The notes under the pieces: generated by a model
The model's database searches: none
What the model saw: the letters and a program-made list of their open reading frames with translations, nothing else
What the model was told of the DNA's origin: nothing
Made by a program: the position numbers and the translations under genes
NCBI GenBank assembly: GCA_900465685.1
Contig: UEGR01000007.1
Location: 248,001 to 312,000 of the forward strand
Source: Hyphomicrobiales bacterium
GTDB lineage: Bacteria > Pseudomonadota > Alphaproteobacteria > Rhizobiales > Rhizobiaceae
Direction: 5' to 3'
Length of the DNA: 64,000 bases
In this document: positions 40,053-49,800 of the stretch, one piece after another
Numbering within the stretch: position 1 is the stretch's first letter
Layout of the letters: each line of letters starts with the position of its first letter

Positions 40053-42401
40053 ATGGCATCGCGAGACGACAGGAACGGACGCATCGACCCTTCTTTCGGC
40101 AACGAACAGAAAAGGACTGACGAGGACGATTTCCATGTCGATGAGGAGGAGCGTATGGCGCGCTCGCAGCAACGCAAACGGACACCGTCCCGGGATCGTG
40201 AACCGCGTGCAGCACGCCGCGGCAAGGTGAAGCCGCGCGGCTTCTTCGGCTTTCTGCGCCGTGCGATTTACTGGTGCTTCGTCCTTGGCCTGTGGGGCGG
40301 CATCGGCCTTGCCGGTGTGCTCGTCTATTTCGCCGCCAAGATGCCGCCGACGACAGATTGGGAAATCCCCGACAGGCCGCCGAATGTGCGCATTGTCGAT
40401 GTGAGTGGAAAACTGATTGCCAATCGCGGCACTACCGGCGGCGAAGCAATAGGCCTGCACGAAATGTCCGCCTTCATTCCCAAGGCCGTTGTGGCCATTG
40501 AAGACCGGCGCTTTTACTCGCATTTCGGCATCGACCCCATCGGCCTTGCCCGCGCCATTGTCACCAATGCCGTTTCGGGCCGCGCTGTTCAGGGCGGCTC
40601 CACGCTCACCCAGCAGCTGGCCAAGAACCTGTTCCTCTCGCCTGACCGCACGCTGGAGCGCAAGGTTCAGGAAGTGATGCTCGCTTTGTGGCTTGAGCAT
40701 AAATACACCAAGGACCAGATTCTGGAGATGTATCTGAACCGGGTCTATCTCGGTTCGGGCGCTTATGGCGTCGATGCTGCCTCCCGGCGTTATTTCAGCA
40801 AGTCGGCCAAGGATGTGAACCTGATGGAAGCAGCCACGCTGGCTGGTCTTCTGAAAGCGCCATCCCGCCTGTCGCCCGCCCGCGATACCGAAGCCGCCGC
40901 CGCCCGCGCCAAGCTGGTGCTGGGCGCGATGCGCGAGGAAGGCATGATCGACGACCAGCAGGTAGCCATAGCCGAAAGCGAGCCGCCGACGCGCGCGCCG
41001 TCCTTCTGGCAGGGCTCGGAAAACTATGTCGCCGACAAGGTCGTGTCCGCATTGCCGGCGCTGATCGGCGAGGCAAAGACCGATATCACGGTTGAAACGA
41101 CAATCGATCTCAATCTGCAATCAGCCGGTGAAGAAGCGATCAAGGATCAGATTTCCCAGAACGGGAAGAAGATGAATGTCAGCCAGGGCGCTCTCGTTTC
41201 CATCGACGGCACCGGCGCAGTGCGCGCCATGGTCGGTGGCGTGGATTATGCCGCCAGCCAGTTTGACCGCGTGACGGATGCCCGCCGCCAGCCTGCATCT
41301 TCCTTCAAGCCGTTCGTCTATCTTTCGGCGCTGGAACAGGGCCGCACACCGGATTCGGTGCGCAACGATGCGCCGGTGCGGATCGGCAAATGGACGCCCA
41401 GCAACGACAACGGCAAATATATGGGTGAAGTGACACTGGCGACCGCGCTGTCGCACTCGCTCAACTCCGTTTCTGCCCAGCTCGTGATGGAAGTCGGCCC
41501 ACAAACCGTGGTCGATACGGCGCATCGCCTCGGCGTGCAGTCGAAGCTTGACCCGAATGCCTCGCTAGCGCTTGGCACCTCGGAAGTGACGCTTCTGGAA
41601 CTGGCCGATGCCTATGTGCCCTTTGCCAATGGCGGCTATCGCGCGCCGGTCTATTTCATCACCAAGGTGACGGATGCCGACGGCAAGGTGCTTTATCAAA
41701 AAGACGACGCCGTCGGTCCCCGCGTCATCGATGAGCGCAATGTCGGCATGATGAACGCCATGTTGCGGCGGACCGTCGAGGACGGCACGGCGCGCAAGGC
41801 AGCCTTTGGCGGCTGGCCCGCAGCGGGCAAAACCGGCACCAGCCAGAATTTCCGCGACGCATGGTTCGTCGGCTACACGTACAATCTGACCACTGGCGTC
41901 TGGTTCGGCAATGACGACGGCAAGGGCATGAAGCGCGTCTTCGGTTCGACCTTACCGGTTGCCGCCTGGAAGAGCTTCATGCAGGTAGCGCACAAAGGCG
42001 TGCCCATTGCAGAACTGCCCGGCCATTACGACATCCAGAATGTCGTTCCCGGCGGCAGCGACGGTATGGACCCGAATGCGCCTTACGATCCCAACATGAT
42101 GCCGCAAGGCGGTTACGGCGATCAGCCAATGGCCGGAAACGGCGACGATGGCTACTGGCCGCCCGCGCCTGAGACCACCATGCGCGGCGACATTCAGCAG
42201 GCGTCGCCGCAAGAGGCCCCGTATCCTGTGAATGCACCCGGTCCACAGGGCAATGCATCCGGCGGTTATGATGACACCTATCGCCCGATGCCGCCCGGCG
42301 ATGTCGGCGGCGAGCCGATGCAGCAGCCTGCCCAACAACCGCAGCGACGTCAGGGCGGCTCGACCACGCTGCTCGATATCATCATGGGCAATTCGCAGTA
42401 A
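40053..42401 (+). CDS. Bifunctional penicillin-binding protein, class A (PBP1A-like)
   Basis: This inner-membrane peptidoglycan synthase has glycosyltransferase and transpeptidase domains, 782 aa. A basic cytoplasmic tail precedes one transmembrane helix (about residues 72-95). The transglycosylase motifs are AIEDRRFYSHFGID and QGGSTLTQQLAKN. The transpeptidase has SxxK at Ser416-Lys419 (SSFK), an SLN motif in HSLNSVSAQ, and GKTGTS. The last 120 residues are Pro/Gln/Gly/Met-rich and non-catalytic. The ATG at 40053 is chosen. One at 40155 (MARSQQ) is possible. A 15-bp perfect hairpin follows the stop. Confidence 0.94.
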   Translation: MASRDDRNGRIDPSFGNEQKRTDEDDFHVDEEERMARSQQRKRTPSRDREPRAARRGKVKPRGFFGFLRRAIYWCFVLGLWGGIGLAGVLVYFAAKMPPTTDWEIPDRPPNVRIVDVSGKLIANRGTTGGEAIGLHEMSAFIPKAVVAIEDRRFYSHFGIDPIGLARAIVTNAVSGRAVQGGSTLTQQLAKNLFLSPDRTLERKVQEVMLALWLEHKYTKDQILEMYLNRVYLGSGAYGVDAASRRYFSKSAKDVNLMEAATLAGLLKAPSRLSPARDTEAAAARAKLVLGAMREEGMIDDQQVAIAESEPPTRAPSFWQGSENYVADKVVSALPALIGEAKTDITVETTIDLNLQSAGEEAIKDQISQNGKKMNVSQGALVSIDGTGAVRAMVGGVDYAASQFDRVTDARRQPASSFKPFVYLSALEQGRTPDSVRNDAPVRIGKWTPSNDNGKYMGEVTLATALSHSLNSVSAQLVMEVGPQTVVDTAHRLGVQSKLDPNASLALGTSEVTLLELADAYVPFANGGYRAPVYFITKVTDADGKVLYQKDDAVGPRVIDERNVGMMNAMLRRTVEDGTARKAAFGGWPAAGKTGTSQNFRDAWFVGYTYNLTTGVWFGNDDGKGMKRVFGSTLPVAAWKSFMQVAHKGVPIAELPGHYDIQNVVPGGSDGMDPNAPYDPNMMPQGGYGDQPMAGNGDDGYWPPAPETTMRGDIQQASPQEAPYPVNAPGPQGNASGGYDDTYRPMPPGDVGGEPMQQPAQQPQRRQGGSTTLLDIIMGNSQ

Positions 42402-42413
42402 GGATTGGCGAGA

Positions 42414-42447
42414 ACCGGGGGAGCGGATGACAATCCGCTCCCCCGGT
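42414..42447 (+). terminator. Strong hairpin after the PBP gene
   Basis: A 15-bp perfect stem (accgggggagcggat / atccgctcccccggt) with a GACA loop lies 12 nt after the stop. There is no clear T-tract, so it may protect the transcript end or act with the repeat that follows. Confidence 0.7.
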
Positions 42448-42483
42448 CGCGATCAAGTGAAGCACCTTCCTCACGCAGTTGTT

Positions 42484-42588
42484 AGAGCGGTTCCGGTTAG
42501 AACCGGATCGTGGAACCGCTCTATCTATTTATTTTGACGCATTATCCGACGCAAAACCGCTACGCACTTTTGCTGGAAATGCTCTGAT
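42484..42588. repeat. Dispersed palindromic repeat, copy 8 (full composite)
   Basis: This is the most complete copy, about 105 bp. An 11-bp perfect inverted repeat (agagcggttcc / ggaaccgctct) holds an inner ccggtt/aaccgg. A spacer ctatttatttt follows, then a palindrome ending tttgctggaaatgctct. The length agrees with the roughly 105-bp Bru-RS elements described in Brucella, but this match is from memory. Confidence 0.85.
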
Positions 42589-42645
42589 TCCCCTCGAAAT
42601 CTTGAGCGGCATGGTCTATTCAAGATTTGAGAGCGAGGTTTTCCC

Positions 42646-43437
42646 ATGACCCAAATGACCAAAACAGACGCGTCCCAGTCCGAAGGCCCGAAGGTTGACG
42701 AAGAGCGCAAGACGCTGGTTCTGACTGGCGCAAGCCGTGGTATCGGCCATGCGACCGTCAAGCGTTTTTCACGTGCAGGCTGGCGCGTGATTACCTGCTC
42801 GCGGCAGGATTTCTCCGATAACTGCCCATGGCCCGCTGGCCCGGAAGACCACATCAAGGTCGATCTGGCCGATCAGGAAGATGTCGGCAAGGCGATCGCC
42901 GAAATCCGCCGCCGGCTGGAAGCCAATGGCAGCAAGCTGCATGCGCTCGTCAACAATGCGGGCATTTCGCCGAAAGCCGAGGCTGGACGCCGCCTGAACT
43001 CGATCGAAACACCGATGGCCGTCTGGCGCGACGTGTTTCAGGTCAATTTCATGGCGCCTATCATGCTGGCGCGTGGCCTGTTCAAGGAACTTGAAGCAGC
43101 ACAGGGTTCGGTCGTCAACGTGACCTCGATTGCTGGTAGCCGCGTTCACCCCTTTGCGGGCACCGCCTATGCCACGTCGAAAGCAGCGCTTTCCTCGCTG
43201 ACCCGCGAAATGGCTTCGGATTTCGGCCCCTATGGTATCCGCGTCAACGCCATTGCGCCGGGCGAAATCGACACAGCGATCCTGTCGCCGGGCACAGAAA
43301 AGCTGGTCGAACAATTGCCCATGCGCCGCCTCGGCAAAACCTCGGAAGTCGCAGAAACCATCTACTTCCTGTGCACCGAGGCTTCGTCCTATGTCACAGG
43401 ATCGGAAATACACATCAATGGCGGCCAGCACGTCTGA
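42646..43437 (+). CDS. Short-chain dehydrogenase/reductase (SDR)
   Basis: This 263-aa NAD(P)-dependent oxidoreductase has the cofactor motif TGASRGIG at about residues 27-34, NNAG at about 104-107, and catalytic Tyr and Lys in YATSK with the upstream Ser in VTSIAGS. The first 20 residues are a polar extension. The end of the protein, SSYVTGSEIHINGGQHV, is typical for the family. Substrate is unknown. It is monocistronic, with a terminator 9 nt after the stop. Confidence 0.9.
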   Translation: MTQMTKTDASQSEGPKVDEERKTLVLTGASRGIGHATVKRFSRAGWRVITCSRQDFSDNCPWPAGPEDHIKVDLADQEDVGKAIAEIRRRLEANGSKLHALVNNAGISPKAEAGRRLNSIETPMAVWRDVFQVNFMAPIMLARGLFKELEAAQGSVVNVTSIAGSRVHPFAGTAYATSKAALSSLTREMASDFGPYGIRVNAIAPGEIDTAILSPGTEKLVEQLPMRRLGKTSEVAETIYFLCTEASSYVTGSEIHINGGQHV

Positions 43438-43446
43438 CAAAAATAC

Positions 43447-43479
43447 AAAGCGCGGCTGTTGAAAAACACCGCGCTTTTT
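43447..43479 (+). terminator. Terminator after the SDR gene
   Basis: The stem aaagcgcgg-tgtt / aaca-ccgcgcttt has one bulged C and a GAAA loop and is followed by five T residues. Confidence 0.9.
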
Positions 43480-43530
43480 GTTTAGTTCGCTTTAATCGAT
43501 TTAAAATCCAATTTAACAGTAGACCGAGCC

Positions 43531-44457
43531 ATGATCCTTTGTTGCGGTGAAGCCCTGATCGACATGCTGCCACGCGAAACCGCGACCGGCGAAACGGCCT
43601 TCGTGCCTTTTGCGGGCGGTTCGGTTTTCAACTCGGCCATAGCGCTTGGGCGGCTTGGCGTGCCGACGGGCTTCTTCTCCGGCATTTCATCAGATTTCTT
43701 CGGCGAAGTGCTGCGTGACACGCTGGCCCGCTCGAATGTGGATTATTCCTTTGCCGCCATTTCGGATCGCCCCACGACACTTGCCTTCGTCCGCCTTGTG
43801 GACGGTCAGGCGCGCTACGCTTTCTACGATGAGAACACGGCTGGCCGCATGCTTTCCGAAAGCGATATGCCTTTCGTGGATGACAGCATCGACGCCATGC
43901 TGTTTGGCTGCATCAGCCTGATTTCCGAGCCGTGTGGCAGCGTCTATGAAACGCTGATGACCCGTGAAGCGCCAAAGCGCGTCATGTTCCTCGATCCCAA
44001 TATCCGTGCCGGTTTCATCACCGACCGCGAGAAGCATCTGGCCCGCATGAAGCGCATGATCGCGCTGGCCGATATCGTGAAGCTGTCGGACGAAGATCTC
44101 AACTGGTTTGGCGAACATGGCAGTCATGATGAAATCGCCGCCGAATGGCTGAAGCTTGGTCCAAAGTTGATCGTCATCACCAAGGGCGCTCATGGCGCCG
44201 ATGCCTATACGGCCGGTGCAACGGTGCGTGTGCCGGGCGTCAAGGTTGATGTCGTGGACACGGTCGGCGCGGGCGATACCGTCAATGCGGGCATTCTCGT
44301 CAGCCTGCACAATCAGGGCTTGCTCAACAAGGGTTCAATCGAGAATCTGAACGAAGACCAGATTCATTCCGCCGTTGCGCTTGGCGTTCGGGCTGCCGCC
44401 GTCACTGTTTCCCGCGCAGGCGCAAACCCGCCTTGGGCCGCAGAAATGCGGGATTGA
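43531..44457 (+). CDS. PfkB-family carbohydrate kinase (fructokinase-like)
   Basis: This 308-aa sugar kinase has the ribokinase-family opening CCGEALIDM, the glycine-rich substrate loop FAGGSVFNSAIALGRLG, and the C-terminal anion-hole motif DTVGAGDT with catalytic Asp. The block FVRLVDGQARYAFYDENTA resembles bacterial fructokinases, so ATP-dependent fructose phosphorylation is the best guess. No sugar transporter lies nearby. The ribosome site is weak. Confidence 0.87.
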   Translation: MILCCGEALIDMLPRETATGETAFVPFAGGSVFNSAIALGRLGVPTGFFSGISSDFFGEVLRDTLARSNVDYSFAAISDRPTTLAFVRLVDGQARYAFYDENTAGRMLSESDMPFVDDSIDAMLFGCISLISEPCGSVYETLMTREAPKRVMFLDPNIRAGFITDREKHLARMKRMIALADIVKLSDEDLNWFGEHGSHDEIAAEWLKLGPKLIVITKGAHGADAYTAGATVRVPGVKVDVVDTVGAGDTVNAGILVSLHNQGLLNKGSIENLNEDQIHSAVALGVRAAAVTVSRAGANPPWAAEMRD

Positions 44458-44554
44458 TTCCGTCATCTACAGATAAGACAGCACCTTCTAACCTACGCCA
44501 TTGACCCGACTCAATTCGCGCCTTCTATAGAGAGTGGGTGGGAGAGAATCGAAT

Positions 44555-45403
44555 ATGGCGAAGGACAATTCAGTGGACGTCTTGCGCATCGCAGCCTTCT
44601 CGCAAGGCAATCAGGGCGGCAACCCAGCAGGCGTGCTGATTGCGGACCGCCTTCCCTCTCCAGAGGAAATGCAGAAAATCGCCAAGGAGGTTGGCTTTTC
44701 TGAAACGGCTTTCGCCATGCCGGATGGCGAAAGCTGGCGCGTACGTTATTTCGCGCCTGAAATGGAAGTTCCGTTCTGCGGCCATGCCACCATTGCGCTC
44801 GGTGCAGCGCTGGCCATGCGCATGGGCGACGGACATTTCAATCTGAAGCTCAATGGCAGCACCATCAGCGTTGACGGTCGCAAGGAAGGCGAGCTGTTCG
44901 CCGCCAGCCTGCAATCGCCGCCGACGCGCAACCGTGCCGCCGCCGAAGTCGAGGTGGAGCAGGCACTCTCGCTGTTCAACTACGACAAGGATGATCTTGC
45001 GCCGGGCATTCCGCCTGCGCTGATCCATGCGGGCGCAGACCATATCCTGTTGCCGCTGCGCTCACGCGAAAAGCTTGCCTCGATGCATTATGATCTGGCG
45101 CGTGGCCGCGTGATGATGAAACGGCAGGGCTGGACGACCATCCTGCTCATCCATTCGGAAACGCCACAGCGCTTCCACAGCCGCAATCCCTTTGCTGCGG
45201 GCGGTGTCTATGAAGACCCGGCAACAGGCGCTTCAACGGCGGCCTTTGCTGCCTATCTGCGCGATATCGGCTGGCCGCATGGCGGCGAGATCGAAGTGTT
45301 TCAGGGCGAGGACATGGGAAGCCCATCGCATCTTCGCGCCCAGATCGGCACGGAACGCGGCGGATCGATCCGCCTGTCCGGCACAGCACGACTGATGGAA
45401 TAG
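44555..45403 (+). CDS. PhzF-family isomerase-like protein
   Basis: This 282-aa protein is of the PhzF/DapF-fold family. Recognisable parts are FSQGNQGGNPAGVLI, the conserved Glu in VGFSETAFA, the FCGHATIALG block and EDPATGASTAAFAAYL near the C-terminus. Members other than phenazine PhzF are mostly uncharacterised, and no phenazine genes occur here. The ATG at 44555 has GGGAGAG upstream. A GTG at 44534 is possible. It is convergent with pncB, with 17 nt between stops. Confidence 0.88.
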   Translation: MAKDNSVDVLRIAAFSQGNQGGNPAGVLIADRLPSPEEMQKIAKEVGFSETAFAMPDGESWRVRYFAPEMEVPFCGHATIALGAALAMRMGDGHFNLKLNGSTISVDGRKEGELFAASLQSPPTRNRAAAEVEVEQALSLFNYDKDDLAPGIPPALIHAGADHILLPLRSREKLASMHYDLARGRVMMKRQGWTTILLIHSETPQRFHSRNPFAAGGVYEDPATGASTAAFAAYLRDIGWPHGGEIEVFQGEDMGSPSHLRAQIGTERGGSIRLSGTARLME

Positions 45404-45412
45404 CGATAAAGT

Positions 45413-45439
45413 GCGGCTCGTTAAACTCTAACGAGCTGC
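45413..45439. terminator. Hairpin overlapping the pncB stop
   Basis: An 11-bp stem with one G-T pair (gcggctcgtta / taacgagctgc) and an AACTC loop lies between convergent phzF-like and pncB genes and includes the pncB stop codon. It probably works on both strands, although T-tracts are weak. Confidence 0.6.
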
Positions 45440-46725
45440 TCGACCCGCTCTTCATTGCCGAAAAACTTGAGATAACGCGCCACTTCCTTTGGATCGCCTG
45501 TCGCTTTCTGCGGATTATCGGAAAGCTTGACTGCCGGATGGCCGTTGGCATCCGTCACCTTACAGACGAGCGAAATGGCATTCAGCCCTTCGATGTTCTT
45601 CGGCGCGCAACCCATGAAATCATTGGTGAGGTTGGTGCCCCAGCCGAAGCTCATGCGCACACGGCCTTCGAAGTGTCGATAGGTGTCTTCGATCGTATCG
45701 ACATCCAGCGCATCGGAGAAAATAAGCAGCTTTTCACGCGGGTCCTTGCCGCGTGATTTCCACCATTCGATGATGCGCTCGCCGCCTTCGACGGGCGGGG
45801 CGCTGTCGGGACGGAAACCCGTCCAGTCGGCAACCCAGTCCGGCGCATTGCGCAGGAAAGCCGCCGTGCCAAAGGCGTCCGGCAAGACGATCAGCAGATT
45901 GCCGCCATAGTAACGGTTCCAGTCCTGCAAGACGCGGTAAGGCGCGCTGCGCAGTTCCTCATCGGTCTTGGCGAGTGCGGCCAGCACCATCGGCAATTCA
46001 TGTGCATTGGTGCCAAGCGCTTCAAGGTCGGTATCCATCGCCAGAAGCACATTGCTGGTGCCGGTAAAGGAATCGCCGATGCCTTCCTTCAACGCCTCGA
46101 CGCACCAGCGCTGCCACAGGAAAGAATGGCGACGGCGGGTTCCGAAATCCGAAATTTTGAGGTCCGGCAGCAGGCGCAACCGCTCCACCTTGCTCCACAT
46201 CTTGGCCTTGGCGCGGGCATAGAGCACATCGAGCGAGAACGGCCCGAGATTTTTCATCGCCGCGCGCGAACGCAACTCATTGATGATGGCAAGTGCCGGA
46301 ATTTCCCACATGGAAGTGTGAGACCACGGCCCGTGGAAATGCAGCTCATACTGCCCGTCCTTGCGACGAAGCTCATATTCCGGCAGCTGGAAATCATGCA
46401 GCCATGCCAGAAATTCAGGCTGGAAAATCTGCTTGCGGCCATAAAACGTATTACCCGCCAGCCAGATCATTTCCTTTTTGGAAAAGCGCAGCGTGCGCGC
46501 ATGATCAAGCTGTGCGCGCAGTTCGCCTTCATCGATCTCGTCGGCAAGGCGTACCGAGGTCGTGCGATTGATGAGCGAGAAAGTGGCGTCGACCTTGGGA
46601 TAAAGGCCCCAGATCATCTGCAGCATCAGAAGCTTGTAGAAATCCGTATCCAGCAGACTGCGGATAATCGGATCGAGCTTCCAGGCATGGTTATAGACGC
46701 GGCGCGCGATATCAGTTCTGGCCAT
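45421..46725 (-). CDS. pncB: Nicotinate phosphoribosyltransferase
   Basis: First enzyme of NAD salvage from nicotinate (Preiss-Handler pathway). The 434-aa protein shows the family opening [20 protein letters not shown], the phospho-His loop [12 protein letters not shown], and [11 protein letters not shown] near the C-terminus. The ATG at 46723-46725 follows GGAGG at good spacing. An open frame to 46761 lacks support. It stands alone, with a repeat element upstream. Confidence 0.95.
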   Translation of the reverse strand: MARTDIARRVYNHAWKLDPIIRSLLDTDFYKLLMLQMIWGLYPKVDATFSLINRTTSVRLADEIDEGELRAQLDHARTLRFSKKEMIWLAGNTFYGRKQIFQPEFLAWLHDFQLPEYELRRKDGQYELHFHGPWSHTSMWEIPALAIINELRSRAAMKNLGPFSLDVLYARAKAKMWSKVERLRLLPDLKISDFGTRRRHSFLWQRWCVEALKEGIGDSFTGTSNVLLAMDTDLEALGTNAHELPMVLAALAKTDEELRSAPYRVLQDWNRYYGGNLLIVLPDAFGTAAFLRNAPDWVADWTGFRPDSAPPVEGGERIIEWWKSRGKDPREKLLIFSDALDVDTIEDTYRHFEGRVRMSFGWGTNLTNDFMGCAPKNIEGLNAISLVCKVTDANGHPAVKLSDNPQKATGDPKEVARYLKFFGNEERVEQLVRV

Positions 46726-46779
46726 CACGGCCTCCAGCAAATAACAAGTATCCGATGGCACAAGGACCCAGTTTTACTT

Positions 46780-46829
46780 AAAGCATTTCCAGCAAAAGTG
46801 CGTAGCGGTTTTGCGTAGGATAATGCTCA
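46780..46829. repeat. Dispersed palindromic repeat, copy 9
   Basis: A clean 50-bp copy (aaagcatttccagcaaaagt ... taatgct) lies between pncB and cgs, upstream of the pncB start. Confidence 0.85.
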
Positions 46830-46850
46830 AGAATAAGCCCTGAGTCGTGC

Positions 46851-46876
46851 AAAAGGCGGGTTTTCACCCGCCTTTT
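46851..46876 (-). terminator. Terminator after cgs
   Basis: An 11-bp perfect stem (aaaaggcgggt / acccgcctttt) with a TTTC loop lies 8 nt beyond the cgs stop on the minus strand. Confidence 0.88.
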
Positions 46877-46884
46877 TAATCGGT

Positions 46885-49800
46885 TCACTTCTGTTTGGGA
46901 AGCTCTACCACAATTTCGTGTTCGCCATCCGGCTTGATCGGCACGCCTTCGTCCGGCTTGCCGACCTTGCGGCCATTGAGCTTGATCGCCTTGTCCTTAG
47001 CGCCGGCGACAACCTTGACCCGATAGAGCGCCTCGCCGAAGCGAAGCTCGGCTTCATAGCCGTCCCATTCCGGCGGCAGCGCCGGATCGAGATGCAGCCT
47101 GTCACCGCGCTTGGTCACGCCGAGGATACCCTCGGTTGCCACGCGGTAGAACCAGCCTGCCGAACCCGTATACCAGGTCCAGCCGCCCTGTCCGCGCCGC
47201 GGCTCGACGGAATAGATGTCGGCTGCGATCACATAAGGTTCAACACGATAGACATCCGGGTTGCGGCCATGATTGACCGGGCTGATCAGCGAGAACAGAC
47301 GCCAGGCTTCCGCCGCCTTGCCCATGCGGGCCAGCGCCAGAATGGCCCAGGTTGCGCCATGGGTGTACTGACCGCCATTCTCGCGAACGCCGGGCGGATA
47401 GCCCTTGATGTAACCCGGCTCCTGCACGGTCTTGTCGAAAGGCGGTGTGAAGAGACGAAGCAATTCGCCCTCATCATCCAGCAGACGCTTTTCGAGCGAA
47501 ACCATCGCCTGTTCGGCGCGCTTCGGATCGGCAACGCCGGACAACACGCTCCAGGATTGCGCAATGGCGTCGATCTGGCATTCGTCGCTGTCCTTAGAAC
47601 CAAGCGGCGCGCCGTTGTCGTAGAAACCGCGGCGATACCATTCGCCATCCCAGCCGTCGCGATCCAGAGCAGCCGTCAGGCTTTCCAGATGCGCTTTCCA
47701 GATATCGACACGCTTCTTGTCCTTGCGCGCCTCGGCAATCGGGATGAACTGACGCAGCGTATAGGCCAGGAACCAGCCGAGCCACACGCTTTCACCCTGG
47801 CCCTTCACGCCGACAAGGTTCATGCCGTCGTTCCAGTCTCCACCGAGGATCAGCGGCAGACCATGCTGGCCGGTGCGATCAACCGCGAGGTCGAGCGCCA
47901 GCGCGCAATGCTCGTAAAGGCTCACCGTGTCCTTGGAGATTTCCGGCTCATAGAAGGCATCATGTTCGCCCTCTTCCAGCTTGCGCCCGACAAGGAAAGG
48001 CAGCTTTTCATCGAGGATCGAACGGTCGCCCGTCGTCTCGACATAAAGCGACGTGCCATAGCCAAGCCAGACCACATCGTCCGAAATCAGCGTGCGCACA
48101 CCGGCGCCCGTGGCAGGCAGCCACCAATGCTGGACATCGCCTTCAGGGAACTGGCGCGATGCGGCATTGAGGATCTGTGCGCGGGCAAGCGTCGGATCGA
48201 CGAGCAGCAGCGACAGCGTGTCCTGCAACTGGTCGCGGAAGCCGAAGGCACCGCTAGCCTGATAGAAGGCGGCACGCGCCCAGATACGGCATGCAATCGC
48301 CTGATAAGGCAGCCAGCCATTGACCAGAAGGTCGAATGATGGGTCCGGCGTCTTCACCTGCACACGGTTGAAGAGCGTTTCCCACTGGTTCTTCGCCGCC
48401 TGAAGCTTGTCTTCGAAGGACACAGTCCGTGTATCGGAGATCAGCTTCTTCGCCTGCGCCTGATCGGCAGCATTGCCGAGCAGGAACACCAGTTCACGGC
48501 TTTCTCCCGGTCCGACTTCAATGTCGAGCGCGAGCGCCGCGCACGGATCGCGTCCGGCTTCCACCGTATTGGATAGCGCCTTGCCTGCAAGCACGACTTC
48601 CGGCCTGTCCACCGAACCGGTGGTACCAATGAACTCGCTGCGATCAGCCGTCACCGATTGCGGCTTTTCAGTCGCCGCAAAGAAGGCGATCTGGCCCGAC
48701 TTGTCCGGATGGTACGGATTGCCCGCAAAGAGCGCGCCCAGTTCGTCATCATGCGACGGCACGATGAACGGCACGTTCTTGGCGCGGGCATTGCCGAGCA
48801 CCCATTCGACATAACCATAGGCGCGCAGCTTGCGCTTGGAGCGACCCTTGTTGGTGACCGTCAGGCGCGACAGGCGCACCGGCTTGTCGGCATCGACGAT
48901 ATGGGTCAGTTCCAGCGCCAGCTCGCCATGCTGCGCCGCAAAGGTGCTGTAGCCATGGCTGTGGCGGGCTTCATAAGTCACTGCCTCGTCGCGCAGCACA
49001 TTCGACGTTGGCGCGAAGGTGCGGCCCGTTTCGCGGTCGAGTATATAGATCGCCTCACCCGGACGGTTGGTGACCGGATCGTTGGCCCATGGGGTCAACT
49101 GATAGTCACGGCTGTTGCCAGCCCAGGTGAAGGCCGAACCTTCCGCCGAGACATGGAAACCGAAGGACGGATTGGAGATGACGTTGATCCACGGATGCGG
49201 CGTGTTGGTCAGGCCATTGACCCGCACAACATAGCTGCCGTCCTCGGCAAAACCGCCATAGCCGTTCCAGAACTGGAGATCGTCGCCCGATGGAGCCGGA
49301 CGATTGGTGACCTTCGGCTTGACGACCGGACGGCGTTCTTCCGTGCTGCTGGAACCGCGCTCGATAACCGCTGGTGCAAGGCCCGCAGCACCGAGACCCT
49401 GAACCGCAGCCTGACCGGTCGTTGCCGACTTGGCATCGCGCGCGGCCAGATCCACCGTGATTTCCTCGCTGCGGCGCAGCTGCTCGGCAAGCGAGCCGTT
49501 CTGCGCATGCATGACGATGCGCGCCGAAGCCAGAAGCGTGTTGTAGCTTTCGTCGCTCATCTGGTCGCGGCGCACCGCGAAGATGTGCGGTTGTCCACCA
49601 CCCCGGGCGCGGAAGCCTTCCACGATCCAGTCGATGGCGCGCTGTGTGTCCTGCGCATAGGAGAAGGCGCGTTCGTTGACCGCCACCACATCGACGGTGA
49701 GGCCCTTGCTGCGCCAATATTCCTGCGCGCGCAACACGCCACGCAGCACTTCAAGATCGGCTTCATTGTCGATCCGCAGGGCGAAGATCGGATAATCGCC